Below are positions 8,443 through 17,858 of a stretch of DNA of 64,000 bases, piece by piece. Both the position numbers and the translations under genes were made by a program. Each line of letters begins with the position of its first letter. The first letter of the stretch is position 1. The stretch lies in assembly GCF_001891125.1 (NCBI RefSeq), contig NZ_CP015247.1, positions 452,501-516,500 on the forward strand. Direction: 5' to 3'. This DNA is from Leuconostoc suionicum. GTDB lineage: Bacteria; Bacillota; Bacilli; Lactobacillales; Lactobacillaceae. Below the pieces are notes generated by a model, which ran no database searches, was not told where the DNA came from, and saw nothing but the letters and a program-made list of their open reading frames with translations.

Positions 8443-10776
8443 ATGATTAATCAATATGGTCGAATTGCTGTTGATGCAGCAACCGAATTACAAGAGCTAA
8501 GAGCTGTTGGTTTTAATAGTGAAGACTTTGAAACGTTATTGCGACGTGCTTTAACAAATTATAAAACTTATGAAGCTCAAAATGACTGGTTGCGGGAACA
8601 TCTCGCCACCGATGAGCAAAATATTTTTCTTTTCTTAGAAACAAACCAACCACTCACACAAGCCGTCTTTTATTGTGTTGCTGCCCAACTGTTAGGATTT
8701 ACGGAGGTTTTGTCGGCTAATGGATATAATGGGGTGGCTACATTTCGGCAACTAGGTTTACCAATAGTGTCGGTAAATAATTTACGTCACGCATGGTATG
8801 AGTTGCTAAATAGTCACACAAATAATGGTTTGTTATTTATTGATGAGCTGGCAAGTCAAGGATACTTTGAATCTAATAATCATCGCTTACTCTTTAATGG
8901 TAAGTCTTTGCCAACCTATAATACAAACGATTTAATTCGTGAGTCGGTTTGGGTGGAAACCTCTGTTGATACTGATAATGACGGGCGATTTGATTTAGTC
9001 CAAGTAGATATTATAAGACCAAACACAAATGAAAAATTACCGGTTCTATTTACAGCATCACCTTATTATCAAGGTTTAAACGAAAAAGAAAATGATGCAA
9101 AGGTTCATGATGTTAACGTACCGTTAACAAGAAAGGATACGCATCAACCAGCCCCGAGCAATTTGAACCAGATGGAAGAGACTGTGGAAAAACCGCTTGC
9201 GCGTCAAATTAATGGTTATGCTGAAGAAGCTTCTGTCATTTTTACTCAAGAAGCAGGGAAACCTGTTGATTTGAATCAGTATTTTTTGTCCCGTGGCTAT
9301 GCAGTTGTTTACGCTGCAGGTATTGGCACACGTCATTCTGATGGCATGCAGGATACTGGATCTCCAGAGCAAGTTGAATCAATGAAAAATGTTGTTGAAT
9401 GGTTAGCTGGCAATAGAGTGGCCTTTACTGATCGCACAAGTAATATTGCTATTGTAGCTAATTGGTCAAATCACAATATTGCAATGACGGGACGCTCTTA
9501 TTTGGGAACTTTGGCTACGGCAGTTGCCACCACAGGAGTTTCTGGTTTAAAAACGGTTATTTCTGAAGCTGCTATCTCTAATTGGTATCAATATTATAGA
9601 GACAATGGTCTGGTTGTCGCACCCGGCGGCTTTCCAGGTGAAGATATGGATGTATTAGCCGAATTAGTATATTCACGGATAAAAGATCCAGCTGACTGGT
9701 TAAAAACTAAGAAGCAGTGGGAGGACTTTCAAGCGAATACTGAAAAACTCACTGACCGTGTAAATGGCAATTATGACTACTACTGGGATACACGCAATTA
9801 TTTAAATCAAGTCAAGAATATTAAAGTAGATATGGTAATGGTTCATGGTCTAAACGATTGGAATGTTAAACCACGGCAAGTTTATAAATTATGGTCAGCA
9901 CTCCGCGATTTACCAAACGTTAAGAAAATATATTTACACCAAGGCCAACATATCTATATCAACAACAATCGCTCTTTAGATTTCTCAGATCAGATGAATC
10001 TTTGGCTGACTGAGAAATTATTGGATAAAGATGTCAAAGCTAACGAAGTATTACCTACCGTTACATGGCAAGACAATACTACAGAAGATGCCTGGCATGT
10101 CCTAGATGAGTGGGGAGCAAGCAAAAAAAGTAAGTACTATATTGGTCGTAATGTGCTTACCACCTATCAAAATAGCGGTGAACTTAATTTTAAGGATTGG
10201 TTACCTGAAAATCAGTTCACTTATTACTGCGAGCATTTTGATAAATGGCGTGACGACACGATTACTGGGAAATTGCCAACAAATCAGATATTTAAGAGCG
10301 AAATTTATATGAGCGAACGAACATTAGATGGGGAAATCTTATTAAACCTGCGAGTAAAATCATCACATAATATAGGATTGATCAGCGCAATGGTTGTCGA
10401 CTATGGGGATGACACATATCTGAAAGAAACACCTACTAACCAAGGAGTGGTGATTGACCGTGGTGTGAATTTTAGCCCGACAGATTTGATGTCATTTGAA
10501 TCCAAAAAGTCTGCTTACAAGATGATCACTATTGGCCATATTAATTTACAGAACCGGACAAGTTCTCGTCAAAATGATGACTTACTGCCTAATCAATATG
10601 TCGATTTACATTTTGAGTTACAACCAACTTACTACAAAATGAGAGCAGGACATCAATTAGGATTAATTGTATATGCGACAGATTTTGAAATGACAATTCG
10701 GGGGAATCAATCCATCGCGTACACTATAGATTTATCTAAAAGTTCACTAGATATACCATTCACTTGTAATAAATAA
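8443..10776 (+). CDS. pepX: Xaa-Pro dipeptidyl-peptidase (S15 family)
   Basis: A 777-residue serine peptidase that releases X-Pro dipeptides from proline-rich peptides such as casein fragments. The nucleophile elbow GRSYLG lies near residue 351 and the last catalytic His is in LHQGQHIYI near residue 507. The PepX N-terminal all-alpha domain (about residues 1-150), alpha/beta hydrolase core and C-terminal jelly-roll domain are all present, and length fits LAB PepX (about 760-800). SD AAAAGG precedes the ATG; a TATAAT is at 8411-8416. The protein is expected in the cytosol, having no signal peptide. Confidence 0.96.
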   Translation: MINQYGRIAVDAATELQELRAVGFNSEDFETLLRRALTNYKTYEAQNDWLREHLATDEQNIFLFLETNQPLTQAVFYCVAAQLLGFTEVLSANGYNGVATFRQLGLPIVSVNNLRHAWYELLNSHTNNGLLFIDELASQGYFESNNHRLLFNGKSLPTYNTNDLIRESVWVETSVDTDNDGRFDLVQVDIIRPNTNEKLPVLFTASPYYQGLNEKENDAKVHDVNVPLTRKDTHQPAPSNLNQMEETVEKPLARQINGYAEEASVIFTQEAGKPVDLNQYFLSRGYAVVYAAGIGTRHSDGMQDTGSPEQVESMKNVVEWLAGNRVAFTDRTSNIAIVANWSNHNIAMTGRSYLGTLATAVATTGVSGLKTVISEAAISNWYQYYRDNGLVVAPGGFPGEDMDVLAELVYSRIKDPADWLKTKKQWEDFQANTEKLTDRVNGNYDYYWDTRNYLNQVKNIKVDMVMVHGLNDWNVKPRQVYKLWSALRDLPNVKKIYLHQGQHIYINNNRSLDFSDQMNLWLTEKLLDKDVKANEVLPTVTWQDNTTEDAWHVLDEWGASKKSKYYIGRNVLTTYQNSGELNFKDWLPENQFTYYCEHFDKWRDDTITGKLPTNQIFKSEIYMSERTLDGEILLNLRVKSSHNIGLISAMVVDYGDDTYLKETPTNQGVVIDRGVNFSPTDLMSFESKKSAYKMITIGHINLQNRTSSRQNDDLLPNQYVDLHFELQPTYYKMRAGHQLGLIVYATDFEMTIRGNQSIAYTIDLSKSSLDIPFTCNK

Positions 10777-10780
10777 CTAT

Positions 10781-10828
10781 AAAACATGAAGTTTTATCTT
10801 GTAACTAAGATAAGGCTCCATGTTTTTA
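10781..10828 (+). terminator. Terminator after pepX
   Basis: An outer stem AAAACATG/CATGTTTT and an inner stem TTATCTT/AAGATAA form a long hairpin ending in TTTTT. It begins a few bases after the pepX stop and separates pepX from the trehalose promoter. Confidence 0.8.
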
Positions 10829-10830
10829 AT

Positions 10831-10844
10831 TGTAACCGTTTACA
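10831..10844 (+). promoter_or_regulatory. cre site (CcpA operator) of the trehalose operon
   Basis: TGTAACCGTTTACA is a full match to the TGNAANCGNTNNCA cre consensus and nearly palindromic. It overlaps the -35 hexamer of the tre promoter, so bound CcpA would block RNA polymerase when preferred sugars are present. ccpA itself is in this window at 48514. Confidence 0.85.
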
Positions 10845-10867
10845 TAATTGTCGGATTGTGTTATCCT
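10839..10867 (+). promoter_or_regulatory. Trehalose operon promoter
   Basis: TTTACA (10839-10844) and TATCCT (10862-10867) are separated by exactly 17 bp. The -35 lies inside the cre, and the -10 is followed 9 bp later by the TreR-like palindrome. Confidence 0.65.
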
Positions 10868-10876
10868 TAGTGTAGT

Positions 10877-10894
10877 AACTAGTACGTACAAGTT
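10877..10894 (+). promoter_or_regulatory. TreR-like operator palindrome
   Basis: AACTAGTACGTACAAGTT is an 18-bp inverted repeat with 8 of 9 base pairs matching. It has the TTGT/ACAA-type half-sites of GntR/HutC-subfamily TreR operators and sits just downstream of the -10 box, over the expected start of transcription. The regulator gene treR lies at the far end of the same cluster. Confidence 0.65.
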
Positions 10895-10915
10895 GTTTGA
10901 TTAAAGGAGAATGCT

Positions 10916-11401
10916 ATGTTTGGATTTGGGAAAAAAATAAGCGAAGATGAGAACGTTTACGCACCAGTAACTGGTGAAGTAATTCCTTTAGACAAGGTTT
11001 CGGACCCTGTTTTTGCACAGAAAATGATGGGTGATGGATATGCAGTCGAGCCTAATGCTTCAAAAATTGTTTCCCCAGTTTCTGGGAAGGTGACGATGGT
11101 TCAAGGCCATGCTGTAGGTTTGAAACGCTTTGATGACCTAGAGCTGTTAGTGCATATAGGTATCGATACTGTTTCTTTAAATGGCAAACCATTTACAACG
11201 GCAGTGAAAGAAGGCGATATTGTTGATGCAGGGGATGACCTGGTAACAGTCAACTGGGATCAAGTGGAAGAAGCTGGTCTTCCAAAAACAACGCTGGTGT
11301 TGATTACAAATACAGCAGATAAATTAGAATCAATTACAGTTCATTATGGACCAGCAGTTGCAGGACAACAGTTGGGCAATGCTAAGGCAAGGAGAGACTA
11401 A
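10916..11401 (+). CDS. PTS glucose-type IIA component (trehalose operon)
   Basis: A 161-residue soluble EIIA of the glucose/Crr family. It takes phosphate from HPr on the His in the LVHIGIDT motif (about residue 80) and passes it to the IIB domain encoded next. The typical PVTGEVIPLDKVSDPVFA start and the second active-site His in VQGHAVGL (about residue 65) are present. It lies 2 nt before the IIBC gene, with SD AAAGGAG. A dedicated IIA is notable because E. coli and many others use a shared IIA for trehalose; here the protein could also serve other glucose-family PTS enzymes lacking IIA. Confidence 0.92.
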   Translation: MFGFGKKISEDENVYAPVTGEVIPLDKVSDPVFAQKMMGDGYAVEPNASKIVSPVSGKVTMVQGHAVGLKRFDDLELLVHIGIDTVSLNGKPFTTAVKEGDIVDAGDDLVTVNWDQVEEAGLPKTTLVLITNTADKLESITVHYGPAVAGQQLGNAKARRD

Positions 11402-11403
11402 TT

Positions 11404-12918
11404 ATGGCTAAGGAAGATTATGAAGGTATGGCTCAAGACATCATCAAAAATGTGGGCGGTAAGGACAATGTTGACAAAGTGATACATTGTATTACACGCT
11501 TGCGTTTCTACTTAAATGATGAAACTAAGGCCAATACAGAAGAAATGTCAAAAGTACCAGGAATAGCTGGTGCCGTCTATAACAGTGCGTTGGGACAGTA
11601 TCAAGTAGTTATCGGACCAGCAGTTGCTGACGTCTACGATAAGGTTGTCGAGCATCTAGGGTCAAGTGTAGTGGACAACGAGGCAACGAATGCAGCAGTA
11701 GAAGCAACAAAAGCCAAAGAGCAAAAGCCCAAAAATGTACTTGACTGGTTTAAAGGCGCTTTCCAAACGCTAATTGGTACAATCACTGGATCAATGATTC
11801 CAGTGATTGGATTGTTAGCAGCAGGTGGTATGTTAAATGGATTTCTGACTTTATTGTCAGATCCAAATTTGCTTGGTTTAATTAGTACCAAGTCAGATAC
11901 GTTTACGATTATTCAGTCGATGGCGATGGCACCATTTTACTTCTTACCAGTATTAGTCGGATTTACAGCAGCACAGCAGTTAAAATCAGATCCTTTGGTT
12001 GTGGCGGCGATTGGTGCGTTGCTAGTTAAACCAGAAATGATTGGGTTATCAGCAGCAAAGGCTTCGGGTGTGTTGTTAGGTATGCCAATCAATGCACATT
12101 TCTTTGGTTTACCAATTACAATTCCTAACTATGCTTATTCAATTTTCCCAATTATTTTTGCAGCATGGTTGGCACGTCCTATTGGCAATTGGCTAAAAGA
12201 TCATTTACCAGTTTCGATTCGATCAATCTTCCAACCTTTAATCACTATCTTTATTGTTGGTTCTGTTGTATTAGTAATCATGGGACCCGCAATTACAATG
12301 ATTTCATCCGGTATATCTGTTGCTATTAATGCGTTGCTTAACTTTAACTACGCATTATCTGGTTTGGTTATCGGAGGTTTGTATCAAGTATTGGTTATTT
12401 TCGGATTGCATTGGATGGTTGTGCCTCTTATCGCCAATGAAATTGCACAGACAGGTCAGTCACAATTGAATGCGCTGGTTAACTTCACAATGATTGCGCA
12501 AGGTGCTGGTGCATTAGCGGTCTTTGCAAAAACTAAGATTGCTAACTTGAAAGGTCTAGCCGGTGCTGGTGCGTTATCAGCCTTTGCTGGAATTACTGAG
12601 CCTGCCATGTATGGTATTAATTTGAAATATGGTCGAGTGTTCTGGATGGCTAACTTAGGTGGTGCCACAGGTGGTTTGATTGCGGGACTATTCAATCTTC
12701 ATATGTATGGTTTCACCGGCTCACTAATTGGGTTCCCATCATTTGCTTCTCCAAAGGATAATCCCAATAACTTATTGATTTTCCTTATTGCCTCAGCAGC
12801 AACAATTGCCGTGTCGTTTGTAGCAGTTTATCTATGGGGATTTAAAGACAGCGACACGGAACAAGCAGCCGCACAAGTTGAAAAGAAGAACGTCTTCAAA
12901 GATGCCATTTCAAAGTGA
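11404..12918 (+). CDS. treB: Trehalose-specific PTS IIBC permease
   Basis: A 504-residue fusion of an N-terminal IIB domain (about residues 1-90, phospho-Cys in VIHCITRLRF near residue 28) and a IIC membrane domain with about 10 hydrophobic segments. It imports trehalose as trehalose-6-phosphate. The IIC carries the GITEPAMYGINLKYGR substrate loop typical of glucose/sucrose-superfamily PTS. The substrate follows from the phosphotrehalase gene 13 nt downstream and the TreR-like regulator. It lies 2 nt after the IIA stop, so the two are surely cotranscribed. Confidence 0.92.
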   Translation: MAKEDYEGMAQDIIKNVGGKDNVDKVIHCITRLRFYLNDETKANTEEMSKVPGIAGAVYNSALGQYQVVIGPAVADVYDKVVEHLGSSVVDNEATNAAVEATKAKEQKPKNVLDWFKGAFQTLIGTITGSMIPVIGLLAAGGMLNGFLTLLSDPNLLGLISTKSDTFTIIQSMAMAPFYFLPVLVGFTAAQQLKSDPLVVAAIGALLVKPEMIGLSAAKASGVLLGMPINAHFFGLPITIPNYAYSIFPIIFAAWLARPIGNWLKDHLPVSIRSIFQPLITIFIVGSVVLVIMGPAITMISSGISVAINALLNFNYALSGLVIGGLYQVLVIFGLHWMVVPLIANEIAQTGQSQLNALVNFTMIAQGAGALAVFAKTKIANLKGLAGAGALSAFAGITEPAMYGINLKYGRVFWMANLGGATGGLIAGLFNLHMYGFTGSLIGFPSFASPKDNPNNLLIFLIASAATIAVSFVAVYLWGFKDSDTEQAAAQVEKKNVFKDAISK

Positions 12919-12931
12919 GGGATAGAAGATT

Positions 12932-14581
12932 ATGAGTGAATTAGGAAAACATGTTGTTTATCAGGTTTATCCCAAATCGTTTCAAGATAGTAATGGGGAT
13001 GGTATAGGTGATTTACCTGGTATCATTCAAAGGCTGCCATACTTGGCAAAGCTGGGGGTTACCATGATATGGCTGAACCCAGTGTTTCCATCCCCGCAAA
13101 ATGATAATGGCTATGATATAAGTGATTATACGGCGATTGATCCATTATTTGGTACCATGACTGATTTTGAGAACCTGGTCAAAGAAGCTAAAACATACCA
13201 TATGGGTATTATGTTGGATATGGTATTCAATCACACCTCAACTGATCATACTTGGTTCCAAAAAGCGCTTGCAGGTGATCAAAAGTATCAAGATTATTAT
13301 TACTTGCGACCTTACCGTGATGATGGACATGAGCCAACTAACTGGGTATCGAAGTTTGGTGGTTCGGCATGGGCTAAATTTGGTGATACTAATTTAGCCT
13401 ACCTGCACTTATATGATCCAACACAAGCTGACTTAAATTGGCATAATCCGGCAGTTCGTCAAGAGCTCTATGATGTTTTAAATTTTTGGTTAGCAAAGGG
13501 GGTCCGTGGTTTCCGATTTGATGTGATTAATGTAATCGGTAAATCTGAAGTGCTAGTTGACGATGAAACTGACAATGGCGGAAAGTTTTTATATACTGAC
13601 ACACCAATCGTCCAAGACTATATACAGGAGATGAACGCAGCCACTTTTGGGAAATATCCTGATGTCATTACTGTAGGTGAGTTAAGTTCAACTACTGTGC
13701 AAAATACAGCTGCATATACGAATCCTGATAACAAGGCGTTAAGCATGGGGTTCAACTTCCATCATCTAAAAGTTGATTATGATCATGGTAACAAGTGGAC
13801 AAAAGTGCCTTATGATTTTGAATCATTGCGTCATATCTGGCATGAGTGGAGTCAAGGATTAATGGAGAATCACGGTTGGCCAGCTTGGTTCTGGAATAAT
13901 CACGATCAACCACGGGCGATAAACCGTTTTATTAAAACACCAAAATATTATCGTGTCGGTGCCAAAATGTTGGCTATGCTTGTCCATTTAAACCGAGGCA
14001 CACCATATGTGTATATGGGTGAAGAAATTGGCATGATTGATCCAACATATCATAAAATTGAAACGTATGTTGATGTTGAAAGTAAAAATGCTTATCACAT
14101 GCTATTGGAACAGGGGTTGACGAAACAACAAGCTTTTGAAATTGTTCAAACAAAGTCACGCGATAACTCACGTGTGCCAATGCAATGGTGTAATGAGGCT
14201 TATGCTGGATTTTCAACCCATGAGCCATGGCTTCAAAATGCGAATTACGAACAAATTAATGTTGCTCAGGATGAAAAATCAGCTGACAGTTTGTATGTAT
14301 TTTACCAAGATTTGATTCGTTTACGTCAAGAAAATGAAGTAATTGCTGATGGTGACTATACACCAAAGTATGCAAAATCTGAAGAAATCATTGCCTTTGA
14401 ACGACAATTAGCGGGGAAACATATTTTGGTTGTCACACACTTTGGTGAAACGCCTGTGTCAATATCTATTTCTGATGAAATTGTTAAAAATGGTCAAGTG
14501 TTGGTTACTAACTATCCAGCGCAACCTGTTTCGGGGAAAATGCTTTTGAAACCCTATGAAAGTTTTGCAATTGCGTACTAA
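12932..14581 (+). CDS. treC: Alpha,alpha-phosphotrehalase (GH13 trehalose-6-phosphate hydrolase)
   Basis: A 549-residue cytosolic GH13 enzyme that splits trehalose-6-phosphate into glucose and glucose-6-phosphate. The GH13 regions are all visible: DMVFNHTS (region I), GFRFDVINV with the nucleophile Asp (about residue 198), VGELSS with the acid/base Glu (about residue 249) and NNHDQPR (region IV). Length fits TreC/TreA (about 540-560). It is the last gene of the tre operon and shares a two-way terminator with convergent treR. Oligo-1,6-glucosidase is the nearest alternative, but context makes phosphotrehalase far more likely. Confidence 0.93.
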   Translation: MSELGKHVVYQVYPKSFQDSNGDGIGDLPGIIQRLPYLAKLGVTMIWLNPVFPSPQNDNGYDISDYTAIDPLFGTMTDFENLVKEAKTYHMGIMLDMVFNHTSTDHTWFQKALAGDQKYQDYYYLRPYRDDGHEPTNWVSKFGGSAWAKFGDTNLAYLHLYDPTQADLNWHNPAVRQELYDVLNFWLAKGVRGFRFDVINVIGKSEVLVDDETDNGGKFLYTDTPIVQDYIQEMNAATFGKYPDVITVGELSSTTVQNTAAYTNPDNKALSMGFNFHHLKVDYDHGNKWTKVPYDFESLRHIWHEWSQGLMENHGWPAWFWNNHDQPRAINRFIKTPKYYRVGAKMLAMLVHLNRGTPYVYMGEEIGMIDPTYHKIETYVDVESKNAYHMLLEQGLTKQQAFEIVQTKSRDNSRVPMQWCNEAYAGFSTHEPWLQNANYEQINVAQDEKSADSLYVFYQDLIRLRQENEVIADGDYTPKYAKSEEIIAFERQLAGKHILVVTHFGETPVSISISDEIVKNGQVLVTNYPAQPVSGKMLLKPYESFAIAY

Positions 14582-14583
14582 AT

Positions 14584-14627
14584 AAAAAACAACTGCTCAA
14601 GTACTTAGTATTTGAGCAGTTGTTTTA
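14584..14627. terminator. Bidirectional terminator between treC and treR
   Basis: AAAACAACTGCTCAA pairs perfectly with TTGAGCAGTTGTTTT around an 11-nt loop, with A and T runs on both sides. It serves both convergent units and overlaps the treR stop codon. Confidence 0.88.
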
Positions 14628-15347
14628 AGTTGTTTGTCGCCGTGCAAATTCATCAAACTGAAATTGATCAGGTCTATGTCTTGCAATAGTGCGTTGAAAA
14701 TAGGTTGTGTCAGTTAGGTGACCTTGGCTTTCAACTTGGATTAATCGATTTTCGTCCTCAGGCAAGCCGACTAATAATTTGCGATCCATTGCTGTGACTA
14801 GTTCAGCAGTAATTGTTTTTTCAGCATAGGCAACCGACAAGTGTAGGATATTCTCAATATAAGCATAAATAGAATGCTTAGCTATGTCTTTAGTGAGACC
14901 GGGAACAATGTCTGCACGGATATAATCTTCGTCAATGACACTATAAATACCGTCGATAATTCGAACACGAATAATATGATATAAAGGCGTGCCAACAGGA
15001 AATAAAGTTGTTTTCTGAGTCTTTTTTGTGACGGTAAGATATTCGAATACAGGAACCTCAGTAACAACATGGAAGTGTTGCAGCTCTTCCAATTCATGAA
15101 AACTGGTGAGCCCACTTATTGGAAAGTGGCGTAACTGATGAGAAATGACTTGTGAACCTTTACCACGCTGTTTTTGAATAAGCCCTTCTTCGTCTAGTTT
15201 TGCGAGCGCTTTACGGATTGTATCGCGAGATGTTTGAAATTGAGTGACCAACTCATTTTCGCTAGGTAGAAAAGAACCAGCGGGGTAAGTATGGTCACGA
15301 ATGTCATCTTTAATCTGCTGATATATTTTAAAATATAATGGGATCAT
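14625..15347 (-). CDS. treR: Trehalose operon repressor, GntR/HutC family
   Basis: A 240-residue regulator with an N-terminal winged helix (about residues 1-70, including PSENELVTQFQTSRDTIRKA) and a C-terminal UTRA effector domain. TreR proteins of this family sense trehalose-6-phosphate and repress the tre operon; the palindrome at 10877-10894 is the expected target. It runs opposite to the tre genes and begins 9 nt after the stop of an HD-hydrolase gene, with SD AAAGG inside that gap, so its expression is probably coupled to the hydrolase and not self-regulated at a local promoter. Assignment to trehalose rests on position. Confidence 0.9.
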   Translation of the reverse strand: MIPLYFKIYQQIKDDIRDHTYPAGSFLPSENELVTQFQTSRDTIRKALAKLDEEGLIQKQRGKGSQVISHQLRHFPISGLTSFHELEELQHFHVVTEVPVFEYLTVTKKTQKTTLFPVGTPLYHIIRVRIIDGIYSVIDEDYIRADIVPGLTKDIAKHSIYAYIENILHLSVAYAEKTITAELVTAMDRKLLVGLPEDENRLIQVESQGHLTDTTYFQRTIARHRPDQFQFDEFARRQTT

Positions 15348-15356
15348 GTTGAACCT

Positions 15357-16703
15357 TTAGGATTCTGGATTTGGTGTAGTTAATGCATTGTTACGAATAA
15401 AACTGCGGAATTTTTTGAACGTATCAGCGAACAATTCGTCTGGTTCAATATTGAGCATTTCCTTTGGAAAAAAGAATCGCTGATCTATTGAGGCTTTACC
15501 TTTAATAGCAGCAACTAATGTGGACATATCTGATAATTCACGATGTGAACCATCGGCTAACAAAAAGTCAATTTGTGTCCTTGGCTTGGCGACATTTGGT
15601 TTGTAATCATCATAAGGCAGATCATAAGCATTATTGCGTGCCGTGTAAAATCTAGGATTAAATCCAGCATTATCCACAAGCTGCTCGAGTTCTTCAAGTA
15701 GTGGAGCTGTTTCATCGGTGATTTCCATTGATTTTAGCGGGCGGCGTCCCATGAAACGTTGTGATAAATCAGACAAAATAGGATCAGAATGTGATTGCCA
15801 AATATTAATATATGTCATAAAAACATTGTCATCGAGCTTTAAATATTCAGATAAGGTTAGTTTTTTGTCGCTAAATAAAGGCGCTAGTAGTGGACCAACA
15901 AAATCATTTTCCGCAAACTCGCTAGTTGTATTAGAGCGATACAGTTCTTGTGCGCGTTGTAGTAAATGTTCTAGCAAAACTTCCATGCCACGAGATACTG
16001 GGTGGAAGTAAACTTGTAAATACATTTGATAACGTGAAACAATATAATCCTCAACGGCATGCATACCTGCAATATCAAAGGCGATGCCATCAGGGGTTGG
16101 TTGCATAGTGCGTAATATTCGATCAATATCGAATTCACCATATTTTGTACCAGTAAAATAGGCATCACGCAGCAAATAATCCATTCGGTCAACATCAATT
16201 TGACTAGAAATTAGTTGAACGACTTGTGGGTTTTCATAAGTTTTCGCGATAACACTGGCAACTTTGTTTGGAAAGTCAGTTGAAACTTGCGCCAAGACAC
16301 GGTGGATTTCTGTATCACCAGTAATAATCTCACGAGTCATTGCCTCATGATCTGTATGAAATAAATGTTCAAAGGTATGTGAGAAGGCACCGTGACCTAT
16401 GTCATGAAGCAGTGCGGCAACTAGTGTTAGTAGTCGTTCTTTCGGATTCCAAATATCACTGTAGTATTGTTCAAAGCGCTCCGTGATACGGCGAGCAAGT
16501 TCATAGACACCGACTGAATGGCCAAAGCGAGAATGTTCTGCTCCATGAAAAACAGAACTTGTTATACCTAATTGTTTTACACGACGCAACCTTTGAAATT
16601 CAGGGGTATTGATGAGATCTAAAATAATAGGATCTTCAATATGTATGAAGTTATGGATTGGATCGCGTAGTACTTTTTCTTTAGGTAATTTTTCTTTTAA
16701 CAT
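15357..16703 (-). CDS. HD-domain phosphohydrolase (YwfO / dNTPase-like)
   Basis: A 448-residue protein with an N-terminal HD domain. Metal ligands appear as His in GAEHSRFGHS (about residue 56), the HDIGHGAFSH doublet (about residue 99) and a later Asp in SSQIDVDRMDYLLRD. This matches the YwfO group related to dGTP triphosphohydrolases and SAMHD1. Substrate in this genus is unknown. SD AAGGG precedes the ATG. It is upstream of and nearly touching treR, yet its role is unlikely to be in trehalose use; the pairing looks like opportunistic cotranscription. A divergent promoter region of about 60 bp separates it from the DUF1934 gene. Confidence 0.88.
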   Translation of the reverse strand: MLKEKLPKEKVLRDPIHNFIHIEDPIILDLINTPEFQRLRRVKQLGITSSVFHGAEHSRFGHSVGVYELARRITERFEQYYSDIWNPKERLLTLVAALLHDIGHGAFSHTFEHLFHTDHEAMTREIITGDTEIHRVLAQVSTDFPNKVASVIAKTYENPQVVQLISSQIDVDRMDYLLRDAYFTGTKYGEFDIDRILRTMQPTPDGIAFDIAGMHAVEDYIVSRYQMYLQVYFHPVSRGMEVLLEHLLQRAQELYRSNTTSEFAENDFVGPLLAPLFSDKKLTLSEYLKLDDNVFMTYINIWQSHSDPILSDLSQRFMGRRPLKSMEITDETAPLLEELEQLVDNAGFNPRFYTARNNAYDLPYDDYKPNVAKPRTQIDFLLADGSHRELSDMSTLVAAIKGKASIDQRFFFPKEMLNIEPDELFADTFKKFRSFIRNNALTTPNPES

Positions 16704-16764
16704 AGTAAGCCCTTTTGCTGTTTCTTATATTATAATAGATTTTAGATTAAAATAGGGGTAAATT

Positions 16765-17211
16765 ATGGCAATTAAAGACCAAACAGACGTTGAAATTCAT
16801 CTAAAAACGAAAATTCGTCAAGAAAATGATCTTGAAGAGTTTGAATTTCATACAAATGGACAACTTTTTTTGAAAAACAATGCACTTTATTTACGATATA
16901 CAGAAGTAATTGAGAATCAAAAAACACAAATTATGTTTAAGTTTGAAGAGAACCGTGTACGTATGAATCGATCAGGTGACATTTTAACAAAGTTCTCCTT
17001 TGTTAAATCACAGCGTATCCCTGCTTTGTATCAAACACCAACTGGGCAGATGCAGTTGGAAACACTAACTACATTAATGGCGCTAAACATAGATCATGAA
17101 GAAACGCGTGGTGAAGTTGCGATTGACTATGTTCTTTATGCTATGCAACAAATTGTTGGACAATATGAAATTCGGTTGCAATTTATGCCCAAATCTAGTA
17201 TGCTAGATTAG
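16765..17211 (+). CDS. DUF1934 family beta-barrel protein (YwiB-like)
   Basis: A 148-residue protein of the DUF1934 family, a small calycin-like beta-barrel of unknown function common in Firmicutes. Alternating polar and hydrophobic strands run throughout, for example LYLRYTEV, VRMNRSGDI and YEIRLQFMPK, with no signal peptide or membrane segment. A TATAAT at 16731-16736 and SD AGGGG lie ahead. It is 27 nt before rpoE and probably cotranscribed with it. No catalytic motif is visible. Confidence 0.85.
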   Translation: MAIKDQTDVEIHLKTKIRQENDLEEFEFHTNGQLFLKNNALYLRYTEVIENQKTQIMFKFEENRVRMNRSGDILTKFSFVKSQRIPALYQTPTGQMQLETLTTLMALNIDHEETRGEVAIDYVLYAMQQIVGQYEIRLQFMPKSSMLD

Positions 17212-17238
17212 TTAGAAACCCCCGAAAGGACGTAGAAC

Positions 17239-17823
17239 ATGTCACTTACAACATTAGGCAATCACCCTAAAGAAGAATTTGCATTGGTTGAAATTGCAAC
17301 AGCCATTTTGACAGAACATAAAGAAGCGATGCCTTTTAGTTCATTAGTTCAAGAAATCCAGGAATTTTTGGAAATTGATGCAGAGACGTTTAAACCACGT
17401 CTTTCACAATTTTATACAGATTTGAACACTGACGGTTCATTCATTTCACTTGGAAATAATGAATGGGCTTTGCGTGCGTGGTATCCAGTTGATGCAATCG
17501 ACGAATCTATCCATGAGCTCGATGATGAAGAAGATGCTCCTAAGCGTAAAAAGTCAGCTAAAAAGAAAGTTAACGTATTTGCTGATAATGCTTCAGATGA
17601 CGATGTTATCGATTATAATGACGATGATCCTGAAGACGAAGACTTTGGTGCGGTTACTGATGATGATATAGAGACTGACGACGAAGAAACTGAAGTTGAA
17701 AGCGATGATGCTGATAGTAATGAAATTGATTTATCAGATGATGAATCAATCGATGCCAATATGACAGAGTTATCTGGTGGCGATGATCTTGATGATCTGA
17801 GTGACGGCGACCAAGAAAAATAA
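17239..17823 (+). CDS. rpoE: RNA polymerase delta subunit
   Basis: A 194-residue subunit specific to Firmicutes RNA polymerase that raises initiation specificity and enzyme recycling. The N-terminal folded HARE-HTH domain covers about residues 10-90 (AILTEHKEAMPFSSLVQEI through EWALRAWYPVD). The rest is an unstructured, extremely acidic tail dominated by Asp and Glu, broken only by one basic patch KRKKSAKKK near residue 105. In Bacillus subtilis such tails compete with nucleic acid. SD AAAGGA precedes the ATG, and a short GC-stem terminator follows. In other Firmicutes rpoE sits directly beside pyrG; here about 4.3 kb separates them. Confidence 0.95.
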   Translation: MSLTTLGNHPKEEFALVEIATAILTEHKEAMPFSSLVQEIQEFLEIDAETFKPRLSQFYTDLNTDGSFISLGNNEWALRAWYPVDAIDESIHELDDEEDAPKRKKSAKKKVNVFADNASDDDVIDYNDDDPEDEDFGAVTDDDIETDDEETEVESDDADSNEIDLSDDESIDANMTELSGGDDLDDLSDGDQEK

Positions 17824-17832
17824 TCTAGAATG

Positions 17833-17858
17833 AAAACTACCTGATAGGTAGTTTTTTT
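17833..17858 (+). terminator. Terminator after rpoE
   Basis: AAAACTACC and GGTAGTTTT form a perfect stem with a tight loop, ending in seven T residues, 10 bases after the stop. Confidence 0.88.

Noticed and set aside
17520-17820. GAT/GAC/GAA-rich stretch in rpoE as a repeat array
   Set aside because: It encodes the normal acidic tail of the delta subunit and has no fixed repeat unit.
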